A stretch of DNA of 15,741 nt from an uncultured Bacteroidales bacterium (GCA_937910305.1 CALEPS010000185.1:1-15741), one strand, 5' to 3'. Shown: positions 7,428 to 14,188, counted from the stretch's first letter. Notes: generated by a model from the letters alone, not told the origin. Made by a program: numbers and translations.

Positions 7428-7462
7428 CGTCTAAAACTTGATTATTTTGACTATTTTAGACG
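7428..7462. promoter_or_regulatory. 9-bp dyad just upstream of the ATPase 2 promoter
   Basis: CGTCTAAAA (7428-7436) and TTTTAGACG (7454-7462) form a perfect inverted repeat with a 17-nt gap, ending 7 bp before the -33 box. The position fits an operator or activator site. No counterpart is visible upstream of the ATPase 1 promoter. The rest of 7463-7617 holds only a short GCGGA/TCCGC hairpin and no gene. Confidence 0.45.
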
Positions 7463-7617
7463 GATTCGAGCGTGCGGAGCGTCCGCATCATCATCGTTGG
7501 CGGGGAGCCCGGTACTCTACTAAGGAGTGGGCTTCCACTGCCAAAAATGCAGTCATTTCCTTGTCGCCTTCCTTACCACTTCGTTACCACTACGTAACGT
7601 TCGACCACGGTACGTTT

Positions 7618-7644
7618 AAACGGTAATCCAATATGTCAAAGATC
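7618..7644. repeat. 27-bp repeat, copy 2 (upstream end of module 2)
   Basis: This block is 26/27 identical to 3182-3208. Its first 16 bases match the reverse complement of the ATPase 2 terminator arm (5969-5985) apart from one missing base, so the cassette is bounded by short imperfect inverted repeats, as in module 1. Confidence 0.8.
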
Positions 7645-7655
7645 GTTTTGAAGCT

Positions 7656-7690
7656 GTCAGCCATCAGCCGTCAGCTGTCAGCATTCGGCT
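7656..7690. repeat. 7-bp tandem array GTCAGCC
   Basis: Units are GTCAGCC, ATCAGCC, GTCAGCT, GTCAGCA and a decayed TTCGGCT, with an exact 7-bp period. The array lies just after the hairpin that follows the lectin-like gene. The same heptamer appears in inverted orientation at 7811-7838 inside the 3' end of that gene. Confidence 0.7.
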
Positions 7691-7697
7691 TTTGTAA

Positions 7698-7724
7698 CCA
7701 TGCAGGGTAATCAGCCCTGCATGG
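7698..7724. terminator. Hairpin after the secreted lectin-like gene
   Basis: CCATGCAGGG (7698-7707) pairs perfectly with CCCTGCATGG (7715-7724) around a 7-nt loop, 7 bp after the stop. On the minus strand it is followed by TTACAAAAGCC, closely like the sequence after the hairpin at 3492-3517. The lack of a T-run argues against a classic terminator. Confidence 0.6.
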
Positions 7725-7731
7725 CTGGGGA

Positions 7732-8805
7732 TTATTTCACTTCGGCACCTTGGGCGTTGTAGGTCTTGCCGTTGCGCTCGATAAGGAGCATGCCGTTGCG
7801 GAGCACCTTCTGACCGCTGACGGCTGACGGCTGAATGCCGACTTCGTCTATGCCCTGCCCCTCGTTTTCGGGACGGGTGACGAGACGGACGGAGTAACCA
7901 TAGGCTCTGGAATACCACGGAGTTTCCAGAGACGAATTACCGGAAGTGAACTCCAGAGAGCATACACCATTTCCATGGGGAGTAGAGGATATGTAACATC
8001 CGTCAGTACCCACGGACATAACCTCACTTCCTTTTCTATATCCTGCGGCGGGGAGGAACACAGCGCCTGCTGCCTCCATCAATTCCCATTGCTCAAGCGT
8101 ATAGGTGTTAAGGGTGTATGTATTGAGGTCCAGATTGCTATTATGGTACAATATGTCTCCCGGCGTATAGTCTAATTCCCAGCCGTACTTCGTAATCAGC
8201 AAGACTATTACACCTTCGGGCTTTACCCAGTTATCGGGCAGGAGGATCAGACCGTTACAGGTGTATTCCGTATGATCCCAATCGTCTGTCCATTTGACTC
8301 TACCCATGGTGAAGAGTTGCTGTGCGTTCTCGCGTTTGGAAAGGATATACACCCATTCGTCCATGGAGAGCGTCCGCCACAGACCTGCTATGTTACCACC
8401 GTTCTGAATAGCATTATAGATACCCCAGTCGGCATAGGCGTAGTCGCCCGTCAGACCGTTCTCTGCGCTGCCGCCTATCAGATAGTCGGCATTGTCAGTA
8501 CTGGTCGACATCGGATCATACGCATTGGCTCCGCTGTTCTTCCAGCCGCTGGTGCCAAAGCCGAAAAGCGAACGATACTGACTGGAACCACTATTCGATC
8601 CATCCTCCGGCGTTTTGTACTGCTGATCTGAAAAAAAAGAGAAACCGCCTAAACTTCCTGATTTATAATAGAGGTTACCCTTCGAGAAATGCACAGTGTC
8701 GCCCTCGGCGTTGATGGTGAAGCGTCCGGGGAGTGCGCCCTCCACAGCGTGGGCTGCAAAGGTGCTTGCTACAAACACCAATGCTGAAAGTAAAAATTTC
8801 TTCAT
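7732..8805 (-). CDS. Secreted lectin-like domain protein with T9SS-like C-terminal tail
   Basis: A 357-residue protein. I chose the ATG at 8805 because it opens a clear type I signal peptide (MKKFLLSALVFVASTFAAHA, cut before VEG); the frame is open for 25 more codons upstream but without signal character. There is no lipobox. The body is one lectin-like domain of the kind that ends the five-BACON protein: TVHFSKGNLYY, LFGFGTSGW, GLWRTLSMDEW, AVFLPAAGYR, YISSTPHG and YSVRLVTR. It ends with VLRNGMLLIERNGKTYNAQG, which resembles the sorting tail of Bacteroidetes proteins exported by the type IX system; this is inferred from pattern alone. The gene lies 78 bp after a BIG2 lipoprotein gene, with a terminator in the gap. 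An inverted copy of the heptamer array falls in codons before the tail. Ligand unknown. Confidence 0.9.
   Translation of the reverse strand: MKKFLLSALVFVASTFAAHAVEGALPGRFTINAEGDTVHFSKGNLYYKSGSLGGFSFFSDQQYKTPEDGSNSGSSQYRSLFGFGTSGWKNSGANAYDPMSTSTDNADYLIGGSAENGLTGDYAYADWGIYNAIQNGGNIAGLWRTLSMDEWVYILSKRENAQQLFTMGRVKWTDDWDHTEYTCNGLILLPDNWVKPEGVIVLLITKYGWELDYTPGDILYHNSNLDLNTYTLNTYTLEQWELMEAAGAVFLPAAGYRKGSEVMSVGTDGCYISSTPHGNGVCSLEFTSGNSSLETPWYSRAYGYSVRLVTRPENEGQGIDEVGIQPSAVSGQKVLRNGMLLIERNGKTYNAQGAEVK
7811..7838. repeat. Inverted heptamer array inside the coding 3' end
   Basis: TGACCGC, TGACGGC, TGACGGC and TGAATGC form a 7-bp tandem array, the reverse complement of the 7656-7690 array. It encodes the linker before the sorting-like tail. 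The two arrays could pair over a loop of about 120 nt that includes the stop codon and the 7698-7724 hairpin. Confidence 0.6.
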
Positions 8806-8826
8806 ACGTAACTTTTTTTTATAATT

Positions 8827-8873
8827 AAAAAATAGGCTGTACCGGAATGTCGCTCGTACGGCATCCCGGTACA
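8827..8873 (-). terminator. Intrinsic terminator after the BIG2 lipoprotein gene
   Basis: On the minus strand a 15-bp stem (8873-8859 with 8852-8838; 13 Watson-Crick pairs, one G.U, one mismatch) with a 6-nt loop is followed by GCCTA and six T. It begins 10 bp after the stop and ends about 22 bp before the next start, leaving no room for a full promoter. It may therefore reduce rather than stop transcription into the lectin-like gene. Confidence 0.75.
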
Positions 8874-8883
8874 ATGGCATTTA

Positions 8884-10449
8884 TTAGAACGCTATGATAG
8901 CGCGTACCACGTCACGCTCGTTGTTTTCCCCCTTCCAGGCGGAATAGGACTTCAGTTCTTCTATTTCCGGATAGGTAGTTATTACCGGATGCCACTTGCC
9001 GTCCGTCACACATACATTGCCGTACATATGTGCGTTAATACTCACACTGGCGAATCCCAACATGTCAGATCTCAGTTTGTCATAATCCAGATCTTCATGA
9101 CCTTTGATCTTCAGCCAAACCTGTATTCGATTCTTCATTTCGTTTTCCTCCGGATGGTATGCAGCGTATTCTGCGTACTTGTCTCCGGCATTGGCTTTCA
9201 GCCACTCGTCCCAAGCTTTGTCAGCAGCTGCTTTCTTGGTTGCGTTGGAGGAATCAGCATCCCATACAACCGAAAAACACTCAAAGAATTCAGCGCATTC
9301 CAGATAGTTCGAAACGCTGGAATAAGGAGCGTAGGAATCGGTGGCGGAAGCAATACAATAATACTGATCTGTTGGTAGCAGATCTGCTCCGTTTACTTTG
9401 CTGAGTGCGGCATTGATGACCGCTACGTTTGCATTGTTGTGCGCCACCAGCGGATTGCCTTGGTCGTCGTCACGGTTATTATTGAAATCTTTCGGGCTGG
9501 TGAGGGCGGTATTGACCATCAGGGCTGCTTCAAAAACAGAAGGCACATACCAGCGGGAGGTAGTATATGGTGCCTCAATGTCTTTTACCAGATTCATGGC
9601 GTTGATATAGAACTCGAAGGGGAATTTACCTTCAGGGTCATACTCGCGTGTATATTGCTCCAGTACGGCGGTATAAGTATAGCCGCCCAAGCCCGGGAAC
9701 AAATCTCCTGCCCAGAGGTCCTTGTTCTCGAAATACGGACGGATCTTGTCGGCATAAGAAGAGTGCTTTACGCCCCACTCGGTAAGCGAGCCCGATTCGT
9801 CGCACAGCGGGCTGTTGCCCATGTTTTTATACGTGCTGTATGTGGTACTAAGATCTTCTGTATTATAGAAATAGTAATCAAAATCTCTCATCCATTGACC
9901 TGCTGCTCCTTGTTTGATGGACATAGCCAGACCGTGGGTGCAGTTGGGATAGTCCTGCTCGAGGATCGGGTCAAAAAGAGAAGCGTTGCCAACCCAGTAC
10001 ACAACGGCGATGACGCTCTTGCCGCTGGGATTGGCGTCCGACCCCCACGAACCGTCGGAGTAGATATAGTCGCCTACTTTGGCGGGCGCAAGGACAGTGA
10101 TGTGCGCCTCTGCCGCTTTGACCTCCGGATACTCGTTAATAGAGACAGTGACCGTAGCGGAACCTGCTGCCACAGCGGTTACCTTACCTTTGCTGTCCAC
10201 TTTGACCACTTTCTCGTCGGAAGAGGCGCACGCGAGCGTGTAGGTGACATTGACGTTGGAGGGGGTGACGGTATATTGGATGAGAGCCGTCTCTCCTTCG
10301 CTCATGAAATACTCCTGGAAAGCGTCCGCCAGCCTGATCTGCTGCGGGATCACGGATTCCTTGTTCGGATCTTCCGGGTTGTTGTTTTCCTTGGGCTGGC
10401 ATGCAGCCATGGCGAGCAATGCTGCCGCCAGATAAAGATACTTCTTCAT
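8884..10449 (-). CDS. BIG2-domain surface lipoprotein
   Basis: A 521-residue protein. The lipoprotein signal MKKYLYLAAALLAMAAC gives Cys17, followed by a polar Asn/Pro/Glu linker. Residues about 45-122 form a BIG2-type Ig-like domain (SSDEKVVKVDSKGKVTAVAAGSATVTV). Residues from about 127 begin GDYIYSDGSWGSDANPSGK and continue VIAVVYWVG, CTHGLAMS and WYVPSVFEAALM, a pattern seen in Bacteroidales lipoproteins with a FISUMP-like fold. The last 200 residues are acidic and I recognise no domain in them. It is likely exported to the cell surface as a binding or structural protein. The leader upstream is A/C-rich and preceded by a 122-bp palindromic element. The gene follows the beta-barrel gene by 267 bp. 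Confidence 0.88.
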   Translation of the reverse strand: MKKYLYLAAALLAMAACQPKENNNPEDPNKESVIPQQIRLADAFQEYFMSEGETALIQYTVTPSNVNVTYTLACASSDEKVVKVDSKGKVTAVAAGSATVTVSINEYPEVKAAEAHITVLAPAKVGDYIYSDGSWGSDANPSGKSVIAVVYWVGNASLFDPILEQDYPNCTHGLAMSIKQGAAGQWMRDFDYYFYNTEDLSTTYSTYKNMGNSPLCDESGSLTEWGVKHSSYADKIRPYFENKDLWAGDLFPGLGGYTYTAVLEQYTREYDPEGKFPFEFYINAMNLVKDIEAPYTTSRWYVPSVFEAALMVNTALTSPKDFNNNRDDDQGNPLVAHNNANVAVINAALSKVNGADLLPTDQYYCIASATDSYAPYSSVSNYLECAEFFECFSVVWDADSSNATKKAAADKAWDEWLKANAGDKYAEYAAYHPEENEMKNRIQVWLKIKGHEDLDYDKLRSDMLGFASVSINAHMYGNVCVTDGKWHPVITTYPEIEELKSYSAWKGENNERDVVRAIIAF

Positions 10450-10507
10450 TTGCTTTTAATATTAGTGTTAATAATGTTTGTTGTTTTTGTTGTTTTTGTG
10501 TTTATTT

Positions 10508-10629
10508 CCTTTGAATCCTTTTCCCCGCAAGGGGCGTGGATTAGTGATTAAAACTATCCGGGAGTTTACTCACGAGGAGTTTTAAGCAGTAATACACGGA
10601 AGAAGCAAAGCTTCAAAAGGATTCAAAGG
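10508..10629. other. 122-bp multi-branched element closed by a 15-bp perfect inverted repeat
   Basis: CCTTTGAATCCTTTT (10508-10522) is perfectly complementary to AAAAGGATTCAAAGG (10615-10629). Inside are CCCC/GGGG around GCAA (10523-10534), a weaker AAAACT/AGTTTT arm in the middle, and GAAGC/GCTTC around AAA (10602-10614), so the whole can be drawn as a four-way junction. It occupies most of the 267-bp gap between the beta-barrel and BIG2 genes and would be in the leader of the latter if transcribed with it. It has no reading frame. It could be a structured RNA or a small palindromic mobile element. Confidence 0.65.
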
Positions 10630-10716
10630 GGTTTTGTTTGTTTTTTTCCAATTCAAAGATCAGTTTATGCGCACACGCATGTACGCGTAATATTTAGGTT
10701 AGTAGATGAACGGGAA

Positions 10717-11658
10717 TCAGAAGTAGTAGTTCATCGAGAGCTGGAAGCCGATGTTGTCGGTGCCGTAGAGGCATGACCAACTGCCCGGGCTGACGAGCAG
10801 GTTATACTGCTCCACCTTGCCGGAAAGGGTGCTCAGACCCTCCATGACGGTATAAGTCTGCGGACGGAAGGTGAACATAACCGGTGAGAAAGTGACTGCC
10901 GCACCAAGCGAGATACGGTCCTGGAAGAACCACTCGATACCCATATCCATAGCTACGCCTATACCATGGTGTACGCCGGAGTTGTTGGTCTTGAGGGGTC
11001 GCGCCCATCCGATACCCTGCGCAGCCGCAGCTCCGTGGTCGGGGTTCAGGGCAGCCGAAGCACCGTTAATCCATCCCGAATAAGGCATCGAGGACGGGAT
11101 GGGATTGCTATAAGTCATGGCATTGCCGTACGCGAAATTCAGCTTGCCGCCGCCGATGGCGTAGAGGAGGCTGAAGCCCATGGTGAATTTCACTTTCTTA
11201 CCTTTGACAAACTCCGCACCGAGGACGAGGTTACCGGAGGTAAGGTCGGACTTGACGGCATCCGTCACTTTGTTCTCGGAAGCAGGGTTCAGCAGCACTG
11301 CCGCATCATCCTGTACGTATTCGGAATAATGGATATGCGAACCGCTGAAGCCCAACGCCATACGCAGGTTCCAGTTCTGCTGGATGCGGTATTTGGCGCG
11401 GATAGCGAGGACGGGGTCCTGCGAGAGGGCGTACAGCTGTTTCTCGATAGCCATACTGCCGGATATAGTACCGTTGACCGCCGTACCGGCTTTCGGCTGA
11501 ACGGTCAGTCGCGAAGCGAGGCTGACGGGGTTGAAGGTGATACCTATTGCCCAGGAGCCTACACCCGGCTCGTTCCACTCTTGCGGTTTCTTATCCTCCG
11601 CATACAGCATCGGAAGAGCTGTCAGCACCGCAAGTATTGTTGCAAAAATCTTTTTCAT
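10717..11658 (-). CDS. Outer-membrane beta-barrel protein
   Basis: A 313-residue protein with a type I signal peptide (MKKIFATILAVLTALPMLYA, cut before EDKK). The mature part alternates hydrophobic and polar residues in strand-sized stretches (for example WAIGITFNPVSLASRLTV, WNLRMALGFSGSHIHY, VKFTMGFSLLYAIGGGKLNFAYG, GIGVAMDMGIEWFF) and ends QLSMNYYF with a C-terminal Phe, as outer-membrane barrels do. No catalytic motif is seen. Beside several surface lipoprotein genes it may act as an outer-membrane channel or anchor for them, but that rests only on position. It starts 161 bp after the small lipoprotein gene. Family not recognised more closely than a porin-like barrel. Confidence 0.85.
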   Translation of the reverse strand: MKKIFATILAVLTALPMLYAEDKKPQEWNEPGVGSWAIGITFNPVSLASRLTVQPKAGTAVNGTISGSMAIEKQLYALSQDPVLAIRAKYRIQQNWNLRMALGFSGSHIHYSEYVQDDAAVLLNPASENKVTDAVKSDLTSGNLVLGAEFVKGKKVKFTMGFSLLYAIGGGKLNFAYGNAMTYSNPIPSSMPYSGWINGASAALNPDHGAAAAQGIGWARPLKTNNSGVHHGIGVAMDMGIEWFFQDRISLGAAVTFSPVMFTFRPQTYTVMEGLSTLSGKVEQYNLLVSPGSWSCLYGTDNIGFQLSMNYYF

Positions 11659-11819
11659 AATGTTGTTATTTTAATTCACAATTATCAATTCACAATTTAC
11701 AAAGCGTCCTGGTGGCTTTGGTACAAACTGAATTGTCCGTACGGATCTTAAAAACGCTGTACCAAACTCCGTAAGCCCTTTGTACATTGTACATTGAAAA
11801 TTGTACATTGTTTCACAAT
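11659..11819. other. Intergenic stretch with short direct and inverted repeats
   Basis: AATTCACAATT occurs at 11673-11683 and 11687-11697. TTTGGTACA (11717-11725) is complementary to TGTACCAAA (11758-11766), enclosing the palindrome TCCGTACGGA (11736-11745). TGTACAT is repeated at 11781-11787, 11788-11794 and 11802-11808. I see no TAnnTTTG promoter on the coding strand and no T-run after the hairpin. Confidence 0.55.
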
Positions 11820-12341
11820 TTACTTGGGTTGCTCCAGATCGGGGCTGGAGGTGTAAGCCACGGCTGCTACCTCGAGAGCATAATAATACGAACTACCTGC
11901 AGCGAGGTTCTGTTTTGCTACTTCGCCGAAGAAATCGGCATTGGTCATCTCCCATTTCTTGGAGACATTGTTGTAAGCATAAGTAGCATCCTCGAGCGAG
12001 AAAGAACATACGACTTTGACTTCGTCAATGATCACCTTGCCGGGTTGGAGAGGCAGGTCGATAGCGAAGTAGCCGTCTTCGTTGGTCTTCAGGGCATAAT
12101 GGGTGTAAGCCATCTTGCCTTCGGCGTCCTTCATACCGTAGTAGAGGACGAGTTCCTGGTCGGTCAGCAACTCGGGTTTCTGGACTTCACCTTTGCCGTT
12201 GTTGACTGTGTAACGGGCGTAACCGCTTACCGTCACTTTGTCCTTGAGGTCCTTGGAAGAGACCTGCGTCGGCTGGAGGTTCTCACAGCCGGTCGTGATC
12301 AGGGCAATAACTGCCACTGCAAAAAAAAGGATCTTTTTCAT
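11820..12341 (-). CDS. Small lipoprotein with regulatory-like beta-sandwich
   Basis: A 173-residue protein. The ATG at 12341 is preferred because it opens a lipoprotein signal (MKKILFFAVAVIALITTGC, Cys19); an in-frame upstream extension of 36 codons has no such character. After a short linker the sequence VTVSGYARYTVNNGKG ... YALKTNEDGYFAIDLPLQPG resembles carboxypeptidase-regulatory or Cna-B-like beta-sandwiches, which often serve as structural modules at the cell surface. No catalytic residues are seen. It is encoded just before the beta-barrel gene in the same direction, so it may be an accessory of that protein. The specific family was not recognised. Confidence 0.85.
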   Translation of the reverse strand: MKKILFFAVAVIALITTGCENLQPTQVSSKDLKDKVTVSGYARYTVNNGKGEVQKPELLTDQELVLYYGMKDAEGKMAYTHYALKTNEDGYFAIDLPLQPGKVIIDEVKVVCSFSLEDATYAYNNVSKKWEMTNADFFGEVAKQNLAAGSSYYYALEVAAVAYTSSPDLEQPK

Positions 12342-12453
12342 TGTTGTGTGGATTTTGTTTGTTATTATAAAGGGTTGATTTTTCAAAATACCTTGTAAGG
12401 GTTTTGTAAGAGTTTTATAAGGGGCAAATGCTGAGCTTCCCTTATTCATAAAA

Positions 12454-12556
12454 ATAAAATGTAATTGTAGCTACATGTGTTTTATTATAATCTTCAGTAA
12501 CTAAAATCAAATGCAATTGTAGCTACACGTGTTTTAAAATATTCTTCTGTAACCAA
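12454..12556. repeat. 52-bp tandem duplication across the end of the BIG2/BACON gene
   Basis: Two copies, 12506-12556 (coding) and 12454-12504 (mostly past the stop), match at 43 of 51 positions. One extra A at 12505 (T on the coding strand) makes the period 52 instead of 51. Without that base the frame would read on through the second copy (LVTEDYNKTHVATITF) and stop at 12442. Confidence 0.85.
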
Positions 12557-13894
12557 ATTAGACCACTCGCCGGTACCGTTAACCAAAAATTTGCATCCAC
12601 CATAGTAATGATTAATATAATTATGATCTGGAACGGTTATTGTTATTGTTGCTATCGCAGAAGTCTCTCCTGCTTTTCCATGGTCCGGAGATAACGTACT
12701 AGTAAAATCTCGCATTCCGTCATTATAGTTGCCGGATGTTATTTGTTCTCCGTCGAGATATTCAATTCCGTCAAATTTCCATGGGATGTTTGATTTTATC
12801 GTAAACTTCTCCGTTGAGAACTTATAATAATTTCCATCATAATATGGTAATGCTTCGTTTCCATTTTTCACATATAAGAACACCCCATAACCATGATCTA
12901 CAACTTGTATATACGGTTTTTCTTGCTGGAGAGTAAGCGTGGTTGAGAGGTCGCCATCCGTGAAGATAACTTTGATAACGCTATAGGTTAAGCGATCAGA
13001 GAAACGATTGTAACTGTCGGTATACAGTCCTGTTAATACTTTATTTACAGCCACTTTAATTGTAGCCGTATTACCTGATTTCGAAACGGTAACATGGTCA
13101 TAGCTTAGAGAGTTAGGACAAACTGCTTTCACATCCCATTCTTCATTTCCGGATGTCACATTGACGGTATATGTACCGCCTGTTACGGGCACGTCTATTT
13201 GGCTTTGGTCTATCGTGATAGCCATAATCTTTCCTTTTCGCTGGATGGTAACGAAGTATTTACCCTTGCCGGCAGAGAAGGTTATTTTCTGGGTCAGCGT
13301 GGACTCCGAATCGGCGGGATCAACGGTTACTTGAATAGTAGCGTTGCCCTTTCCCTCCGTCTGACTGAGGTGCGCCCAACTTTTCTCGCAAGCGGCTTTC
13401 CAAGTGGTGTCCGTAGTCACGGTGATGTCAAACGTACCGCCCTTCGCCGGCGCTTCGATGAGCTCCGTAGAAAGGGAGAAATTGATTTGCGGGTCGGGTT
13501 CGGGCTCAGGCAAGTCGAGTTTGACGACCTCGACGGTACATTTGGCTTCGAACTGACCGCATTGGGCGGTGATGACGGCAGTACCGACGCGGTCGGCTTT
13601 AACGAGACCGTTGTCGTCAACGGAAGCGACACGCTGTTTATCGCTATACCAGACGACAGCAGGAGCTGTCGCTGCGGCTTCCTCCGGCGTGTAGCGGACA
13701 CGGAGTTTGACCTCCTCTTTCTCATAGAGCGTGACGGAAGTTTGGTTGAGTTTGATGCCTTGCAAGGTGATGGCGGGTTCTTCGGGCTGCTTGGGTTCGC
13801 AGGCGGTGAAGAAGATGCCTAATGTTGCCATGAGGGCAAAGAACAATAGTTTTTTCTTAGCCACAAGGGCACGATTAAAATAAATTTTCTTCAT
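12494..13894 (-). CDS. BIG2/BACON surface lipoprotein with frameshifted tail
   Basis: A 466-residue protein. The signal MKKIYFNRALVAKKKLLFF... has lipobox FFTAC with Cys32; its start region is nearly identical to that of the gene at 3536-5890. A BIG2-type domain lies at about 36-120 (VVWYSDKQRVASVDDNGLVKA), BACON-type domains at about 140-225 and 228-325, and a diverged one to the end. It is likely a surface-exposed binding or spacer protein. The final 17 residues (LVTEEYFKTRVATIAFD) are repeated in the DNA after the stop in another frame, so the gene may have lost an 18-20-residue tail by a one-base insertion. The BIG2 half is visibly GC-richer than the C-terminal half. It is the first gene of the minus-strand series. 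Confidence 0.9.
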   Translation of the reverse strand: MKKIYFNRALVAKKKLLFFALMATLGIFFTACEPKQPEEPAITLQGIKLNQTSVTLYEKEEVKLRVRYTPEEAAATAPAVVWYSDKQRVASVDDNGLVKADRVGTAVITAQCGQFEAKCTVEVVKLDLPEPEPDPQINFSLSTELIEAPAKGGTFDITVTTDTTWKAACEKSWAHLSQTEGKGNATIQVTVDPADSESTLTQKITFSAGKGKYFVTIQRKGKIMAITIDQSQIDVPVTGGTYTVNVTSGNEEWDVKAVCPNSLSYDHVTVSKSGNTATIKVAVNKVLTGLYTDSYNRFSDRLTYSVIKVIFTDGDLSTTLTLQQEKPYIQVVDHGYGVFLYVKNGNEALPYYDGNYYKFSTEKFTIKSNIPWKFDGIEYLDGEQITSGNYNDGMRDFTSTLSPDHGKAGETSAIATITITVPDHNYINHYYGGCKFLVNGTGEWSNLVTEEYFKTRVATIAFDFSY

Positions 13895-13902
13895 TGTTTG
13901 AT
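13845..13902. repeat. 58-bp start-region repeat, copy 2
   Basis: This block is 57/58 identical to 5841-5898 and covers the start codon, the signal peptide N-region and 8 bases of leader of the BIG2/BACON gene. Confidence 0.9.
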
Positions 13903-13930
13903 GTTGTTTGAAGTTAGTTATAATGGTTTG

Positions 13931-14022
13931 GCGGCGGAGCCGCTTGTTTGAGGTGGTTTTGTGCCGCTTTTGTCCTATTAGTCACCCACTAATAACCCAC
14001 TAATCACCCACTAATCACCCAC
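13931..14022. repeat. Hairpin and four 11-bp tandem repeats upstream of the BIG2/BACON gene
   Basis: GCGGC/GCCGC around GGA forms a small hairpin at 13931-13943. TAATCACCCAC is repeated four times with an exact 11-bp period at 13979-14022 (first copy TAGTCACCCAC, second TAATAACCCAC). An 11-bp period is one helical turn, which would place equal sites on the same face of the DNA. Confidence 0.65.
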
Positions 14023-14123
14023 TCGTACACCGTAATTGAGTAGTGGCAGAAGAAGGTCAGGGTTGCGGCTCCTCGTCCCGTTAGAAGTGTAGCAAGTGCC
14101 ATAATACAAACGCATTTATTCAT
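14004..14123 (-). CDS. Possible small peptide gene
   Basis: A 39-codon frame from the ATG at 14123 (MNKCVCIMALATLLTGRG...) lies about 27 bp after a promoter-like TAATTTTG box. The N-terminus is hydrophobic, like the beginning of a signal peptide. The frame ends inside the 11-bp tandem repeats, which argues for a remnant or chance frame. No function can be given. Confidence 0.25.
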   Translation of the reverse strand: MNKCVCIMALATLLTGRGAATLTFFCHYSITVYEWVISG

Positions 14124-14155
14124 GATTAAAAAGTAAAGATAGTTGATTTTGCGGG

Positions 14156-14186
14156 CAAAATTACTGCTTTTTTTCGAATAAACAGT
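14156..14186 (-). promoter_or_regulatory. Candidate Bacteroidetes-type promoter
   Basis: On the minus strand TAATTTTG (14163-14156) matches the -7 consensus TAnnTTTG; a poor -33 candidate, ACTG (14186-14183), lies 19 nt upstream. It points toward the small frame at 14123 and then the minus-strand gene series, so it could be the promoter of the series. Confidence 0.4.
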
Positions 14187-14188
14187 TA

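Noticed and set aside
9439..10551. Plus-strand frame of 370 codons antisense to the BIG2 lipoprotein
   Set aside because: Composition is Arg/Gly/Val-rich and repetitive, with no recognisable domain. The minus-strand protein has a lipobox and BIG2 domain.
11781..11808. TGTACAT repeats as a mobile-element end
   Set aside because: They are short, AT-rich and without a matching partner or coding sequence.
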